NCBI RefSeq assembly: GCF_002575655.3
Contig: NC_053039.3
Coordinates: 241,592,622 to 241,656,621, forward strand
Source of the DNA: Aegilops tauschii subsp. strangulata
Lineage: Eukaryota; Streptophyta; Magnoliopsida; Poales; Poaceae
DNA length: 64,000 bases
Reading direction: 5' to 3'
The notes under the pieces were generated by a model that did no database searches, had not been told where the DNA came from, and saw only the letters and a program-made list of their open reading frames with translations. The translations under genes were made by a program, and so were the position numbers. Below, piece by piece: positions 32,872-43,744 of this stretch; positions within the stretch are counted from its first letter, which is position 1; each line of letters opens with the position of its first letter.

Positions 32872-33709
32872 TGATACATCTCCCACGTATCTACTTTTCC
32901 AAACACTTTTGCCCTTGTTTTGGAATCTAACTTGCATGATTTGAATGGAACTAACCCGGACTGACGTTGTTTTCAGCAGAATTGCCATGGTGTTATTTTT
33001 GTGCAGAAATAAAAGTTCTCAGAATGACCTGAAAATCCACGGAGACAAGTTTTGGAAATAATAAAAATACTGGCGAAAGAATCAGCATCAGGGGGCCCAC
33101 ACCCTGTCCACGAGGGTGCAGGGCGCGCCCACCCCCCTGGGGCGCGCCCCTGCCTCGTGGGCCCCCTGGACTCCACCGACCTCAACCCCTACTCCATATA
33201 TTCACGTTCGGGGAGAAAAAAATCAGAGAGAAGGATTCATCACGTTTTACGATACGGAGCCGCCACCAAGCCCTAATCTTCATCGGGAGGGCTGATCTGG
33301 AGTCCGTTCAGGGCTCCGGAGAGGGGAATCCGTCGCCGTCGTCATCATTAACCTTCCTCCATCACCAATTTCATGATGCTCACCACCGTGCGTGAGTAAT
33401 ACCATTGTAGGCTTGCTGGACGGTGATGGGTTGGATGAGATTTATCATGTAATCGAGTTAGTTTTGTTAGGGTTTGATCCCTAGTATCCATTATGTTCTA
33501 AGATTGATGTTGCTATGACTTTGCTATGCTTAATGCTTGTCACTAGGGCTCGAGTGCCATGATTTCAGATCTGAACCTATTATGTTTTCATGAATATATG
33601 TGAGTTCTTGATCCTATCTTGCAAGTCAATAGTCACCTACTATGTGTTATGATCCGGCAACCCCGAAGTGACAATAATCGGGACCACTCCCGGTGATGAC
33701 CGTAGTTTG
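32872..33709 (+). mobile_element. 3' LTR of Athila D, interrupted
   Basis: It begins TGATACATCTCCCACGTATC immediately after the PPT. A strong GC-rich hairpin is at 33108-33160 (arms CCACGAGGGTGCAGGGCGCG and its complement). The LTR is cut at GACCGTAGTTTG/CACTAC by the CACTA terminus. The rest of this LTR is not found in the window, so the CACTA element, with its nested insertions, probably extends past the right edge or has lost its other end. Confidence 0.85.
33108..33160. repeat. GC-rich hairpin in Athila D LTR
   Basis: The arms 33108-33130 and 33139-33160 are almost perfect inverted repeats. The design matches the internal repeat at 29376-29410. Confidence 0.8.
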
Positions 33710-33930
33710 CACTACAAAAAAATACACTTTCGTGATGATACGTGTTTGTCACAGTAGGTCACGTTTTCTGTCATGCATGTACATCCATGAAAAATTTATG
33801 ACAGAATCAAGATAGTCATACCTGTGCTGTCGTAGAAGTGTTCCATGACATTACCAAAATTATCATCACGGAAGTGTCCACTCCCATGACGATAAATCGT
33901 GCATCACAGAAGTGCTTTCGTCAAGGGGGA
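33710..33930. repeat. CACTA terminal inverted-repeat region
   Basis: It begins CACTACAAAAAAATACACTT, the classic CACTA end, preceded by a possible 3-bp TSD (TTG, 33707-33709). Inside, short direct and inverted motifs such as GTCATG, ATGACA and ATCACGGAAGTG recur, as in transposase-binding subterminal regions. It looks like the wheat Caspar group; the family is not verified. The matching opposite terminus (..TTTTTTTGTAGTG) was not found. Confidence 0.85.
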
Positions 33931-34129
33931 CCGACACATGGCATCGATCGTAACGGAACGTCGTTAAGCTATCGGGTCCGGTTTTGGATCCGATAACCCA
34001 TTAACAGCATCGACCAATGGGGATTTTCCACGTGTAAAATCATCATTGGCTGGAGGAAACACGTGTCGGCTCACCGTTGGGACAGATGTCATCTACTCAT
34101 TGGACCCAAAGCGCCTATGATACATCGAC

Positions 34130-35035
34130 ACATGGCACGGCCCAATAGAGGCCCATATAGATTAAAAAGGTCGGCCCAGTCAAAGGCCCGTAGTACTTAC
34201 TCAGGTACTAGTGGGCCAGCCCAATAACGGCCTGCTTAATAAAGGCCCACTTACAGCCCGAAGCCAGATCCGGCCCGTTAATTGTTTGCCGAATATTTGG
34301 GCCCATTTATGGCCCGAAGCCAGATCTGGCCCATTAATTGTTCGCCGAATATTTGGGCCCAATTACAGCCCAGTGACTTTCGGCCTGTTAGAGGCCCGAT
34401 GTAGACATGGGCTCATTTCAGCCCGGTGTGACTTTCGGCCTGGGAATGGCTCGTGCTGCCCATGGGCCATATATGGTCCGACGGGACATTGGGCCCACTA
34501 ACGGCCCGTGATAAAGGTGGCAACAGTTAAGCCCAATGTGACTTTGGGCCTGTTAAAGGCCTGTCGCATAATTCGGCCCGTTGATGTCTGTACTAAGCTT
34601 TCGGCCTCTTAAAGGCCCATGATATCAGTGGGCCAACTAAGGCCTGAGATATGTTTCGGCCTGGTAACTGCCCGTGATATAACTGGGCTCAAAAAGGCCC
34701 GGTCTACATTTCAGCCTGCTGAAGGCCCGTCGACGACTAGTGAAAATTGAGGCCCAATATGCATTTCGGCCTGCTAAAGGCCCATGGTTTCATCTGGGCC
34801 GTAACAGGCTAGTACAATATTCAGCCTGTTAATGGCCCAACGCTACCTGGGCCAAACTAAGCGCTGGGTCCACAAAAGGCCCAACTAAAATATAGGCCGG
34901 TGTAAGTTGTGGGCCTCGCGCAAAGTTTGAAGGCCCCAATGATTCGGGCCCAAGAAAGATGCAGGCTGGCCCAATTGTGGCCCGCTAAACACCAGGCCCG
35001 TTAGAGGCGAATGTTTCGGCCCGATTGACTACATC
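34130..35035. repeat. CACTA subterminal array of GGCCC-type motifs
   Basis: About 900 bp holds dozens of short repeats built on GGCCCGT, GGGCCCA and TTTCGGCCTG.TAAAGGCCC in both orientations, spaced roughly 15-30 bp. Such arrays are the binding sites of CACTA TnpA-like proteins. The array lies between the terminus and the 3' end of the minus-strand gene at 35298. Confidence 0.8.
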
Positions 35036-35297
35036 TGATTTTTTTTCAGATAGCGAATGATGGCAGTAACTAGTAGGAATTAAGAACAAGCCTACTCTAT
35101 ACAATAAAGAAATTATGACATAGTAACTAAGAATAAACCTACACTATACAATAAAGGATTTATGGTATATTACATCTACTGGGCATCGAAGTTCGCCACC
35201 AGTGATCATAACGCGCAATGAAGAAGCAGATTACAAAAACTGGGCACCATTGCAGCGTAACAAAATAATATTGAACCGAGACCACTTCCAAGACAGT

Positions 35298-38229
35298 TCA
35301 AGAAAGGTTAGCCTTGCGTGGGAGCTGCTGCGCAAGCTGCTGAGCAAGGCTGTGAGACCGGCCTAGCATGTCGGTCATAGCTTCCAGGTGTAGCTGTTTA
35401 GCGATGAGGTTCTCATTGGTGTTCTCCGCAATCTTTCTTAGAGATAGGACTTCAAGTCGAAGTTGAGTTGCAGAATGCCTTTCTGCTAGAACTTGGGACT
35501 GAAGCAGTCGAACTGATTCAAACAACGAATTATGTGAGCTTGTCTGACTGCTAGTCTCAAGTAACTTGAGCACTGCATCAAGACAAGACTTTGGGGTTGT
35601 CTCGCTATCTTCAAGATGTTTTGCCTTCTTTGCTGCAATATATGTTGGGTTTGTCTCACAGCCTTCAGCAGACTTGTGCATGCCATCAGGCATATCACCC
35701 TGAAACAAAGCAGAGAGATGACAGGTTTTGCATGTGTATAAACAAAGATGATAACTGTGCTGTCAATTCCATCCAATTTCAAATTAGAAAATAAAGAGTA
35801 AGTTCAAAATATCAATAGCATAATTTGGCATTGTTCATAATGCGGGGAGCTTCACCACACTACTGGATTACCATGTCAACATAACAAGCATAGATGAAGG
35901 GCAAAGAAAATCATTGTATCTATTTTGGTTAATGTGCATGGCATGTTGTTCATATCATCAGCCACATCAGTAAGATAAAACAGGAGATGACAAGGTGCAA
36001 ACGTGGGCTGCTTCACCACACACTGGATTATAGATCCACAAAAACAAGCATACATATAGGGAGTATTGAGTAATGTGCATGGTATGAATAAGGAATTTGG
36101 TTTTACAAGTAAAACTTAGAACTTACGGTTCTTGCGAACATGCATTTTGGTAGAAACAACAAACTAAACAGCAGTAAACGATAGGGAGTATGAGCAAATT
36201 AAATAGCAGTTGAGGATAAAGGCTTTAGAAGGATTGACTTACATTAACAGTTAACACCGGCTTTATAATGCCCTTCTCCATGTCAAGGGAAGGATAACTC
36301 AAGAATTTCAGCACAAAATCTTCTTCATAAGCATTGCCTGTACTCTACATTTTGTAGAGAGTAATTATAGATATGATAATACTGGAAGGGATAGAGGATA
36401 ATGAATATAAGATGCAGATTGATGCTACATAATCAACTACCAATCCCTGGAAGTACAAGCATTACAGGACAAAATGTACTGACAAGAGCAATGGGCTACA
36501 CTTCTGCACTTGCATTGTCTGTGTATTATACTTTTTGGTAAGATTAAATATAGATCTGATCTTTTTTAGTAAATGGTGGGCGAGGGAGATAAGATGCAGA
36601 ATGCTACACAATGAACCAATCCCTCTTCCCATAATACAAGAGTATTTTGAACACTGGTGTACTATACAAAACGTTCTTATATTATGGGACGGAGGGAGTA
36701 GCTGTTAATGTAAGTACAGTGATAGACGATGTTCAGTCCTTACAAGAGGACTGCAGAGCTAAACCTCTTCAAAAGCATTGGGTTGATTCTAAATTTATGT
36801 AAGAGTCCATACGGATCTTATAATGTCCACCAAATGGACGATAACGAGGCTAACATGTGCAGTGATGCTACATAATCAAATAGCTATGAAAGTAAGTATG
36901 GTCATACAGGGCAAGAGGTACTCACAAGAGCAATGCAGTGTGCAGTATAGTTGCGAGATTCTGTGGTCCCTTGAGAATGAATGTTCTTCTGCTAACAGTT
37001 TTCGTACAAGTGAGACGTTAAGGCAAATGCAGAAATGTAGTTCAAATTGTGATGTGATATCATAGATAGTACCTTACACTGCAGCCGAGACCAATGTGTA
37101 ACAATATTATTCCAGTCATCGTCGGATAAATGTAGCACCGGAGACTTTACAGAAATTTTGTTTAGAGGCTTGCCATCGAAGTGCACTTGCCTCAGGTAGG
37201 AATGATACTTCATCAACGAGTGTTTGAAAAGCACAACCAACCCTTGCTTGTCTTCACAATCCAGTTTGGTCCTCACCTATTTAAAAGAATGAAATCGTGT
37301 GTCTTCTGTCAGCAGAAACATATGCAGTAATGACCATGAATAACATTAGTACATTACTTACGCGTAAGTTGCAGAGGAACACTGGAAATTGTTCTGTGTC
37401 TGTGGTATAATCTTTCCATGAAGGAAAGATGCGCACAAAGTTCCTGGCAACAATATAAGCTTTGTCTTCTAAACTGGGAAGAAATGGAACAGGGGTCCTA
37501 TTTGCTGCAATTGGGGCTCTCTCTGGTTTGAAAAGGGATTTGGCAACTGGATTTGGTGTACTCTTTGCTGGAATGGGGGTTTTGCGTCGTAGAGATGGTG
37601 CTATGTCAACTGGCATAATCATAATGTTTGCTGTAGTTGGGGTCTGCTGAGTTGGGGCATCAGAAATGACCAGTGTAGTAGGGCTAGAGTCTGCTAGAGT
37701 TGGGGTGTTTTGTGGGTCAAGTGATATTGCAACTACAGCTAATGGGCTATTTGATTTATCAGGTGCCACTACCTTTTCCAAATACTTTGCTTGTGCTCCT
37801 CCACGATCAGCAATCACCCTCTTCCTTTTGAACGTCTGATACACAAGAACAACATTGAAATGGATAAATATGGTATGATGACAGATGGAATATGTACTGA
37901 AAATGGATAGGCAGGGCGTATTCACATACACGATGTGTAAACTAACCTAATGGCAGTTCAACAAAGTAGAAGCAATGCAAAGCATCAGTTGCAAGATATG
38001 TGCGACAAATATAACCTTGGAAAGTTAGAGCAAGCACCTTGATGGGTGAATAAGATAGGGCATCTTCCTTTGACTCCTCCACTAGGGAGCTACATTGACT
38101 TAGGTCTCCCTCTAGCTCAGAATCACTATTCGGATCACATTCTGAGCATGAATCTGTAGGTGGAGAGCGTTTGCATTGCATTGCATCCAGACTTGATTTC
38201 AGTCCCTTAATCCCAAGTTTGACAACCAT
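35298..38229 (-). CDS. Six-exon CACTA-associated Ptta/En-Spm-like gene
   Basis: Exons on the minus strand are 38038-38229, 37362-37835, 37073-37276, 36926-36988, 36243-36344 and 35298-35699. All five introns are GT-AG and phase 0, and the joined frame is 477 codons plus stop without interruption. Exon 1 is serine/acidic. Exon 2 begins TFKRKRVIADRGG, has a proline/threonine-rich linker and ends VFLCNLR. Exons 3-5 carry the pattern of the plant Ptta/En-Spm transposase family: RTKLDCED, YLRQVHFDG, DDDWNNIVTHWSRLQCK, KNIHSQGTTESRN, NAYEEDFVLKF. Exon 6 is a coiled-coil C-terminus (SLFESVRLLQSQVLAERHS). Such proteins are thought to bind CACTA subterminal repeats; the array next door fits. It is not the DDE transposase itself. 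A Stowaway MITE lies in intron 4. Missing extra small exons cannot be excluded. Confidence 0.72.
35845..36095. repeat. Tandem duplication in intron 5
   Basis: Two diverged copies (about 35845-35945 and 36005-36095) share GCTTCACCACAC..CTGGATTA, ACAAGCATA.AT and TAATGTGCATGG.ATG. They lie within the last intron of the CACTA gene. Confidence 0.6.
36618..36698. mobile_element. Stowaway-like MITE (81 bp)
   Basis: The right terminus reads CTCCCTCCGTCCCATAATAT on the minus strand, the Stowaway consensus, followed by TA (36699-36700). The left end (36618-36635) matches the same inverted repeat with four changes. It lies in intron 4 of the CACTA gene. It is small and non-coding. Confidence 0.82.
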
Positions 38230-39138
38230 GGCATTGTTCTACTTTATTATTTTCATGCGCGCAAGCTCATAATCATTATGATGCTATTCAGAATCTGAGA
38301 TTCATGAAAACATAAAAAGTAGTCAGATTATCTATGGAATGCATTGCGGATTCAACTCGAAGAGTGTCTCCCTATAAACCCCTGCATATGCAAAGTTCAC
38401 CCCCCAACCGTGCTGACCAGACCACACACAGAAATACAAACCCCTTATGTCTCTATAACAGGCAGACACACATTTCAAAACTGAAGTAGGAACATTAGAA
38501 TCATACGAAATTCATATTTGAACAAATAAACTAAGGAATTATGAGTGGCATAATGTTTAGCTTCAAGGGTGGAGTGTTGGTAGTGTGACACAAAGCAAGT
38601 AGGCAGATTGTATTCCATGTAAAAGATCGAAGCCTATGTAAAAGCTGGAAATGACACTTTCTTTCTATACAATGCAGTGTTCGTTACCCACACATGATGG
38701 AAGAGATCACATAGAGAAATACTATTCACTCATGTCTACGGTTGCAGTATTTAGAAACAGGGTGGTGCACCCTAAAAGAATATTGACAACAAATATGACA
38801 ATGCAAGCATAGATGTAGTGAATCAATCATTTACTTGTGAGCTTACTAGGACAAGTATGCAGAATTGTAACTCCAGTAAGAGACCGTCCAAAATCTGAAT
38901 CAAGAAGTTTGTCTAGCACTTATTGTTTGCAACTAATCGACGTGAATAATTGGATATTATATCGAATGAGTAAGAAAGACAAGTAAAATTGTCAACAAAC
39001 CTGGCTTGCAGTAGTAATCTGGGTCAATGTCACTACGACCAACAATCCAAAATGAATAGTGTCTATTCCTAGGGCCGGAATTTTGAAAACCCTGTGAACT
39101 TTACAGGTACTAAAGATTACCGAAATATATCTGAACCA

Positions 39139-39390
39139 TTAAGTGTAGGTAGCACTAAGCACACAACAAACCGTGTAGCGGTGACGCTGTTGGGCGAGCG
39201 GCTCCTGACCTCTTGTTAGTCCGGCGTCTCCTCCTAGAGTAGTGCCGTCCGGGGACGGCAAGTCAACGGCAAGGCAGGCGGCTGGGGGCGAGTAGAGATC
39301 GGAAGCGCACAGCAGAACAGAGGGGAATCGGGGCCTGGGACGACCCAAAATCCCAGGGTGGGCCGGCCCACCTTGGGCACCCTGTAGAGA
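39139..39390 (-). promoter_or_regulatory. GC-rich 5' region upstream of the CACTA gene
   Basis: A 250-bp GC-rich island lies ~0.9 kb upstream of the start codon on the coding strand. It ends with an inverted motif GGTGGGCCGGCCCACC (39357-39372) that resembles the GGCCC subterminal motifs. Similar GC-rich blocks occur at 52050-52500 and 59290-59700. It is probably the promoter/first untranslated exon, by position and composition only. Confidence 0.4.
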
Positions 39391-39566
39391 TACACACCCG
39401 AGCTGCGAACATGCATTTTTGAAACTAATTTAGGAACATTTAGCTGACCAATTAAACGAATCTGTTTTAATAATATCAGAAACGTATTTGAACAACTAAG
39501 CTTGTTTAGCTTGATGGGTCGAGCAGTGCTATTATGACACGAAGCACGTATTCTGATCGTATAGTG
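39391..39566 (-). other. Left flank of LARD insertion, CACTA-related
   Basis: This resembles the stretch 38485-38600 upstream of the CACTA gene: TAGGAACATT.AG, then ATTTGAACAA.TAA, then GTTTAGCTT and ATGACAC.AAGCA. It is therefore a second, diverged copy of the same upstream region. It continues on the other side of the LARD at 51939. Confidence 0.55.
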
Positions 39567-42500
39567 TGTCGGGACCCCGATTCTACGTCACACCGATCTA
39601 GCCTGTAACACCTCATATCACTTTGCGGCCTCACGCACGGTATTCCCACGGGTGTCGCCTTACCATGGCCCGGGACCGTTTGCGCCTTTTGGCTCACGTA
39701 TATGATAATGTCGCTAGCATCCATATGACAGAGAACCCGGGCCGACATGGCTAGTCGTGAACCCAAAGCGGCACTAACGTATGGGGACAGGCATACATGA
39801 ATCAACATCGAACGTGTCGGTCAGCAGCGTGCGAATCCGGGCTGTAGCACTGGGCTAACAGGACTCCGGGAACCCGGGCTGTAGCAGGCTAGGTAGGACT
39901 CCGGATGTCACCGCGTGACATTTCCCCGAAGGGACAGACACAGGAACGAAGTGAATCACATGCCGGCCAGTCAAGTGTTCCGGAGCAGTAGTGCTGGGCT
40001 AGCAGGACTCCGGTGAACCGGGCTGTAGCGGACTACTATGGCTCATGGAAGCACAAGACTACATTTCCCCATAAGAGAGGCTACCAAGGATAAACAACTA
40101 GGTTGTCGGATCCCACACATACCAAGCATTTCAATCATACACACAATATGCTCGTTATGTGCAAATACAACATGGCATCACAACAAGACTCTATGACTCA
40201 GAGTATTTATTCATTAGGCCCCGAAGAGCCAGATATTACAAACATGGGTCTCATGACCCAACATTCAGAGCATACAAGTCAAAGCACATGCGGAAGCTTA
40301 ACATGTCTGAGTACAGACATCTACAAATGAAAAAGGCTGAGAAGCCTGACTATTTACTAGATCCTGCCGAGGGCACAGGATCGTAGCTGAGGTATCAAGC
40401 TAAACGTCGAAGTCCACACGGAACTACTAGCGAGACTGGCGTCTCTCTGCAAAACATAAAATAGGCAAACGTGAGTACAAATGTACCCAGCAAGACTTAC
40501 ATCAGAACTAGCTACATATGCATCGGTATCAACAAAGGGGGGTGGTGGAGTTTAACTGCAGCAAGCCAGCTTTGACTCGGTGGCTATCCTAACTACGACT
40601 GCAAGCAACTCTTTTGAGGTGGCGCACACGAGTCCACCTAAACACCATATCAATACTCCACTATGGATCCGCTCCCGTCTCCCTACGAGAACGCCATCCA
40701 TAGCACTCACGCTTATCTTGCGCATTTTAGAGTATCCACTTTCACTTGTCTATGAACTGTTATAGGCAACCTAGAAGTCCATTTCCGCGGACACGGCTAT
40801 TCGAATAGATGATGTTAACCCTGCAGGGGTGTACTTCGTCACACACGCTCTCGCCACTTACCACCATGTACACGTCGTGTACCTCGGCAACCTTCAAGCG
40901 GAAGCCTGGCGAGGGAGTCGGCCACAGCCTACCTAAACACTCAAGTCTCTAGTCCAGGTTTATCGCCTATTCAGGTTCCATCCGCAGGGAGTCCGGCCGA
41001 GGTTTCCACATACGGCCCCGAACGATGTGTGCAGGGTTCCCGAGACACCAAACGGGCGCCCGGTACACCGTGCCACGTGCCTACCGCATCACAGCCCACC
41101 CCTCGGTCAGCGCTGTCCACGGCCTCCAGCATACTACAAACACCAGAAACTACTTGCAACTCCTGGACAGAGGACAAAGGTGATTAAGAAGCCGAGAGGG
41201 TCCATTGGTTTCGGGCCCAATGCGTGGTAGTAAATGTATCATGGATCACAAACACAGAACTCAGTTCTTGAGGACGGCTTCAATGAGACAACCCACCATG
41301 TACTCCTACATGGCCTCTCACCGCTACCTTTACCAAATCGTGTTCACACACTTAGCTCACACACAGTAGGACATGTTCATCACCATTCCAATTCATCCCC
41401 GATGAATCAGACCCGACTCAACTCTAAGCAGTAGCAGGCATGACAAACAAGCATGAATGAGTAGGCACATCAGGGCTCAAACAACTCCTACTCATGCTAG
41501 TGGGTTTCATCTATTTACTGTGGCAATGACAGGTCATGGAGAGGAAAAGGGGTTCAACTACCGCAACATGTAACAGTTGAATCGATGTTGTCCTAATGCA
41601 GTAGAAGAGAGCAGGAGCGAGAGAATGGGATTGTATCGGAATGAACAAGGGGGGTTTTGCTTGCCTGACACTTTCGAAGATAGTATAGTTCTTCATCGGT
41701 GTCATCGATCACGTTGTCGGAATCACGGCTATCGAGAGGGGCAATCACCGGCAACAGAGAAGGAAACACAATCAATGCAATGCACAATATGATGCATGAT
41801 CATGACATGGCAATATGACGTGATTTGGCCTAATGCAACTAGCAACAGAAAGGTTTGGGTTGATTTGAACTCAAGGTTCAAATTCAAATTCGAACTATGA
41901 ATTCAAATAGTGCATTATCATGTTTTCACCTATACAGAAGGTATAACTTAGTTTGACATGCATGAAAATGATACGGATGGATAGATTGCATTTTTCTGAT
42001 AATTTTTCATATATAAATTATTTCATTCTGAGCTACGGTTGATTTTATATGATTTTTAGAAGTTTATACTATTTTCTGGAATTTCTGAATAAACTTAAAT
42101 CCAGATAATGCTTTACTGCGTCAGCCTGACGTCAGTGTGACGTCAGCAGGTCAACTAACCCGGTCAGGTCAAACCTGACCAGTGGGGTCCACACGTCAGC
42201 GTGACAGGGCAGGAACAGTGGCTGACCAGTGGGGCCAGGTCAACGGCCACGTCAGCGTAGTCAAACTGACACGTGGGCCACTGGACTTAGATTAATTTAA
42301 TCTATTTTTGTTAGCTGGTTAATTATACAGTGGGGCCCGCATGTCAATTGCACAGGGCATCATTAGCACTAGCCTAATCGGGGTTAGGCCGGCGCTTAGC
42401 CGCCGGTGACCTCTGGCCACGGCGGAGGCACGCCGGAATCGCGGCTCCGGCGTCCATTCGACGCGCGGATGGGTGCTATGGGTAGCTAGCGCTCGCGCCC

Positions 42501-43744
42501 ATCCAATGGAACACGCGGGAGGGACTGGGGTGGACGGAGTTGACGACGGCGGGCTCTTTGCGGCCGCCGGAGTTCGGGCGAGGTTGGGAACGGGGCCGTG
42601 GGGCACGGCGGGGCGAACGGCCGGGTGCTTCAGGTTCACAGGAGCGCGGCAAGCACGCTGGTGATGCTCGGGCGAGCGGCCGAGCTCAGGAGCACGGAGC
42701 TCGTTGGCAATGGCGGCGGCGAGCTTCGGTGCTCGTGGGGTATGGTGCTACGGCAACCAAACGGGGACAGGGTTAGGGGGAAATGACCGGGGGCTCACCG
42801 CGGTCACGAAGAGGTTCTCGGCGAGCTCGGGGAGGCACGGACGGCGTCGGAATTTGGCGGCGGCGATGCACGGCCGTGCGCGGAGACGACGGGTCGATGG
42901 CGAGGCGACAGGGCGTCCGGCGATGCTCGCGTTGAGGGGGAGCTTCAAGGCGTCGAGGCGGAGCTCGTGGACTCATCGGCGGGGCGAGGGGTGGCCGGTG
43001 GCCATGGCTACGGCGAGCGGCGTCGACGAGCTCCGCTCGGGTGTGTGCGCGCGAGAGGGACAGGGGAGGGGAGAGAGTGCAGCGAGTGAGGGAGAGGGGA
43101 AAGGGGCTTCGGGGCGTCGTCGTGGCGTCGCCAGGAGGGGCCGGGGAAGCAGGAGGTGGCGCGGGCGCGTGCTCGGCGGCGGTGCGCTGTCCCCCTCCTC
43201 TGCCTACTGGCAAAGGTAGGTGGTGACTGGCATGGGCCAGGTGGGCTGGCCTAGCCACTTGGGCTGCAGGTAAGGCCCAGGTAAGGTTCTCTCTCTCTTC
43301 CGACTTTTATTTCTCTTTTCTAATTTTTCTGCTATTTGTTTTGACTTGATTTAAAACATCAGATCATTTTCTAAACTTTCTGTAATTTGTTATGTGAGCT
43401 CAGAAACTAGTCCAAGGTCACAGGCAACTCACAAAAATATATGAACTTTATTTCTTATGTAACAGAAATAAATCCAACCCAAATATGTCATTGATTTAAT
43501 TCAAAAAGGCCCAAAATAAATATTTCTGTGATTCCAAAAATATTGGTTTGAATGTTATTCTTGCCAATATTTTTCAAGGTTTAACAGGAACATTTTCTTG
43601 GGCTTCTTTGAGAAGATTTTAATGTTGATCATTTTTAAAAGGTTTCTGAGGCTTGAAAATTCCTCAATTCAAATTTCATTTGAATTTAAACATGATGCAT
43701 GGATGCAAGAGAAGTCAAGCAAGGGCTGATCTGGGGCTGTGACA
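39567..43744 (-). repeat. 3' LTR of LARD (4178 bp)
   Basis: The plus-strand ends are TGTCGGGACCCC and GGGGCTGTGACA. A GC-rich block (42380-43260) yields many spurious arginine- and proline-rich frames. Motifs such as GGACACGGCTATTCGAATAG (40790-40809) are shared with the LTR at 60491 onward (near 61300), so the two families are related. Differences from the other LTR were seen at 39593, 39739, 39887 and 39894. Confidence 0.93.

Larger units (their letters stand above)
27551..33709 (+). mobile_element. Athila element D, 5'-truncated, 3' LTR cut by CACTA
   Basis: In plus orientation this holds the C-terminal half of gag with protease (27551-29049), an internal promoter-like region, the ATHILA ORF-1-type gene (29829-30830), a 2-kb UTR, the PPT (32851-32871) and the first 838 bp of the 3' LTR (32872-33709). 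No RT or integrase is present. The 5' end is joined directly to the remnant LTR of element C in head-to-head orientation. Confidence 0.8.

Noticed and set aside
42319..43258. ORFs of 106-171 codons in the LARD LTR and their exact copies at 50508-51447
   Set aside because: They are GC-composition artefacts inside the LTR, and their duplication simply reflects the two LTRs.
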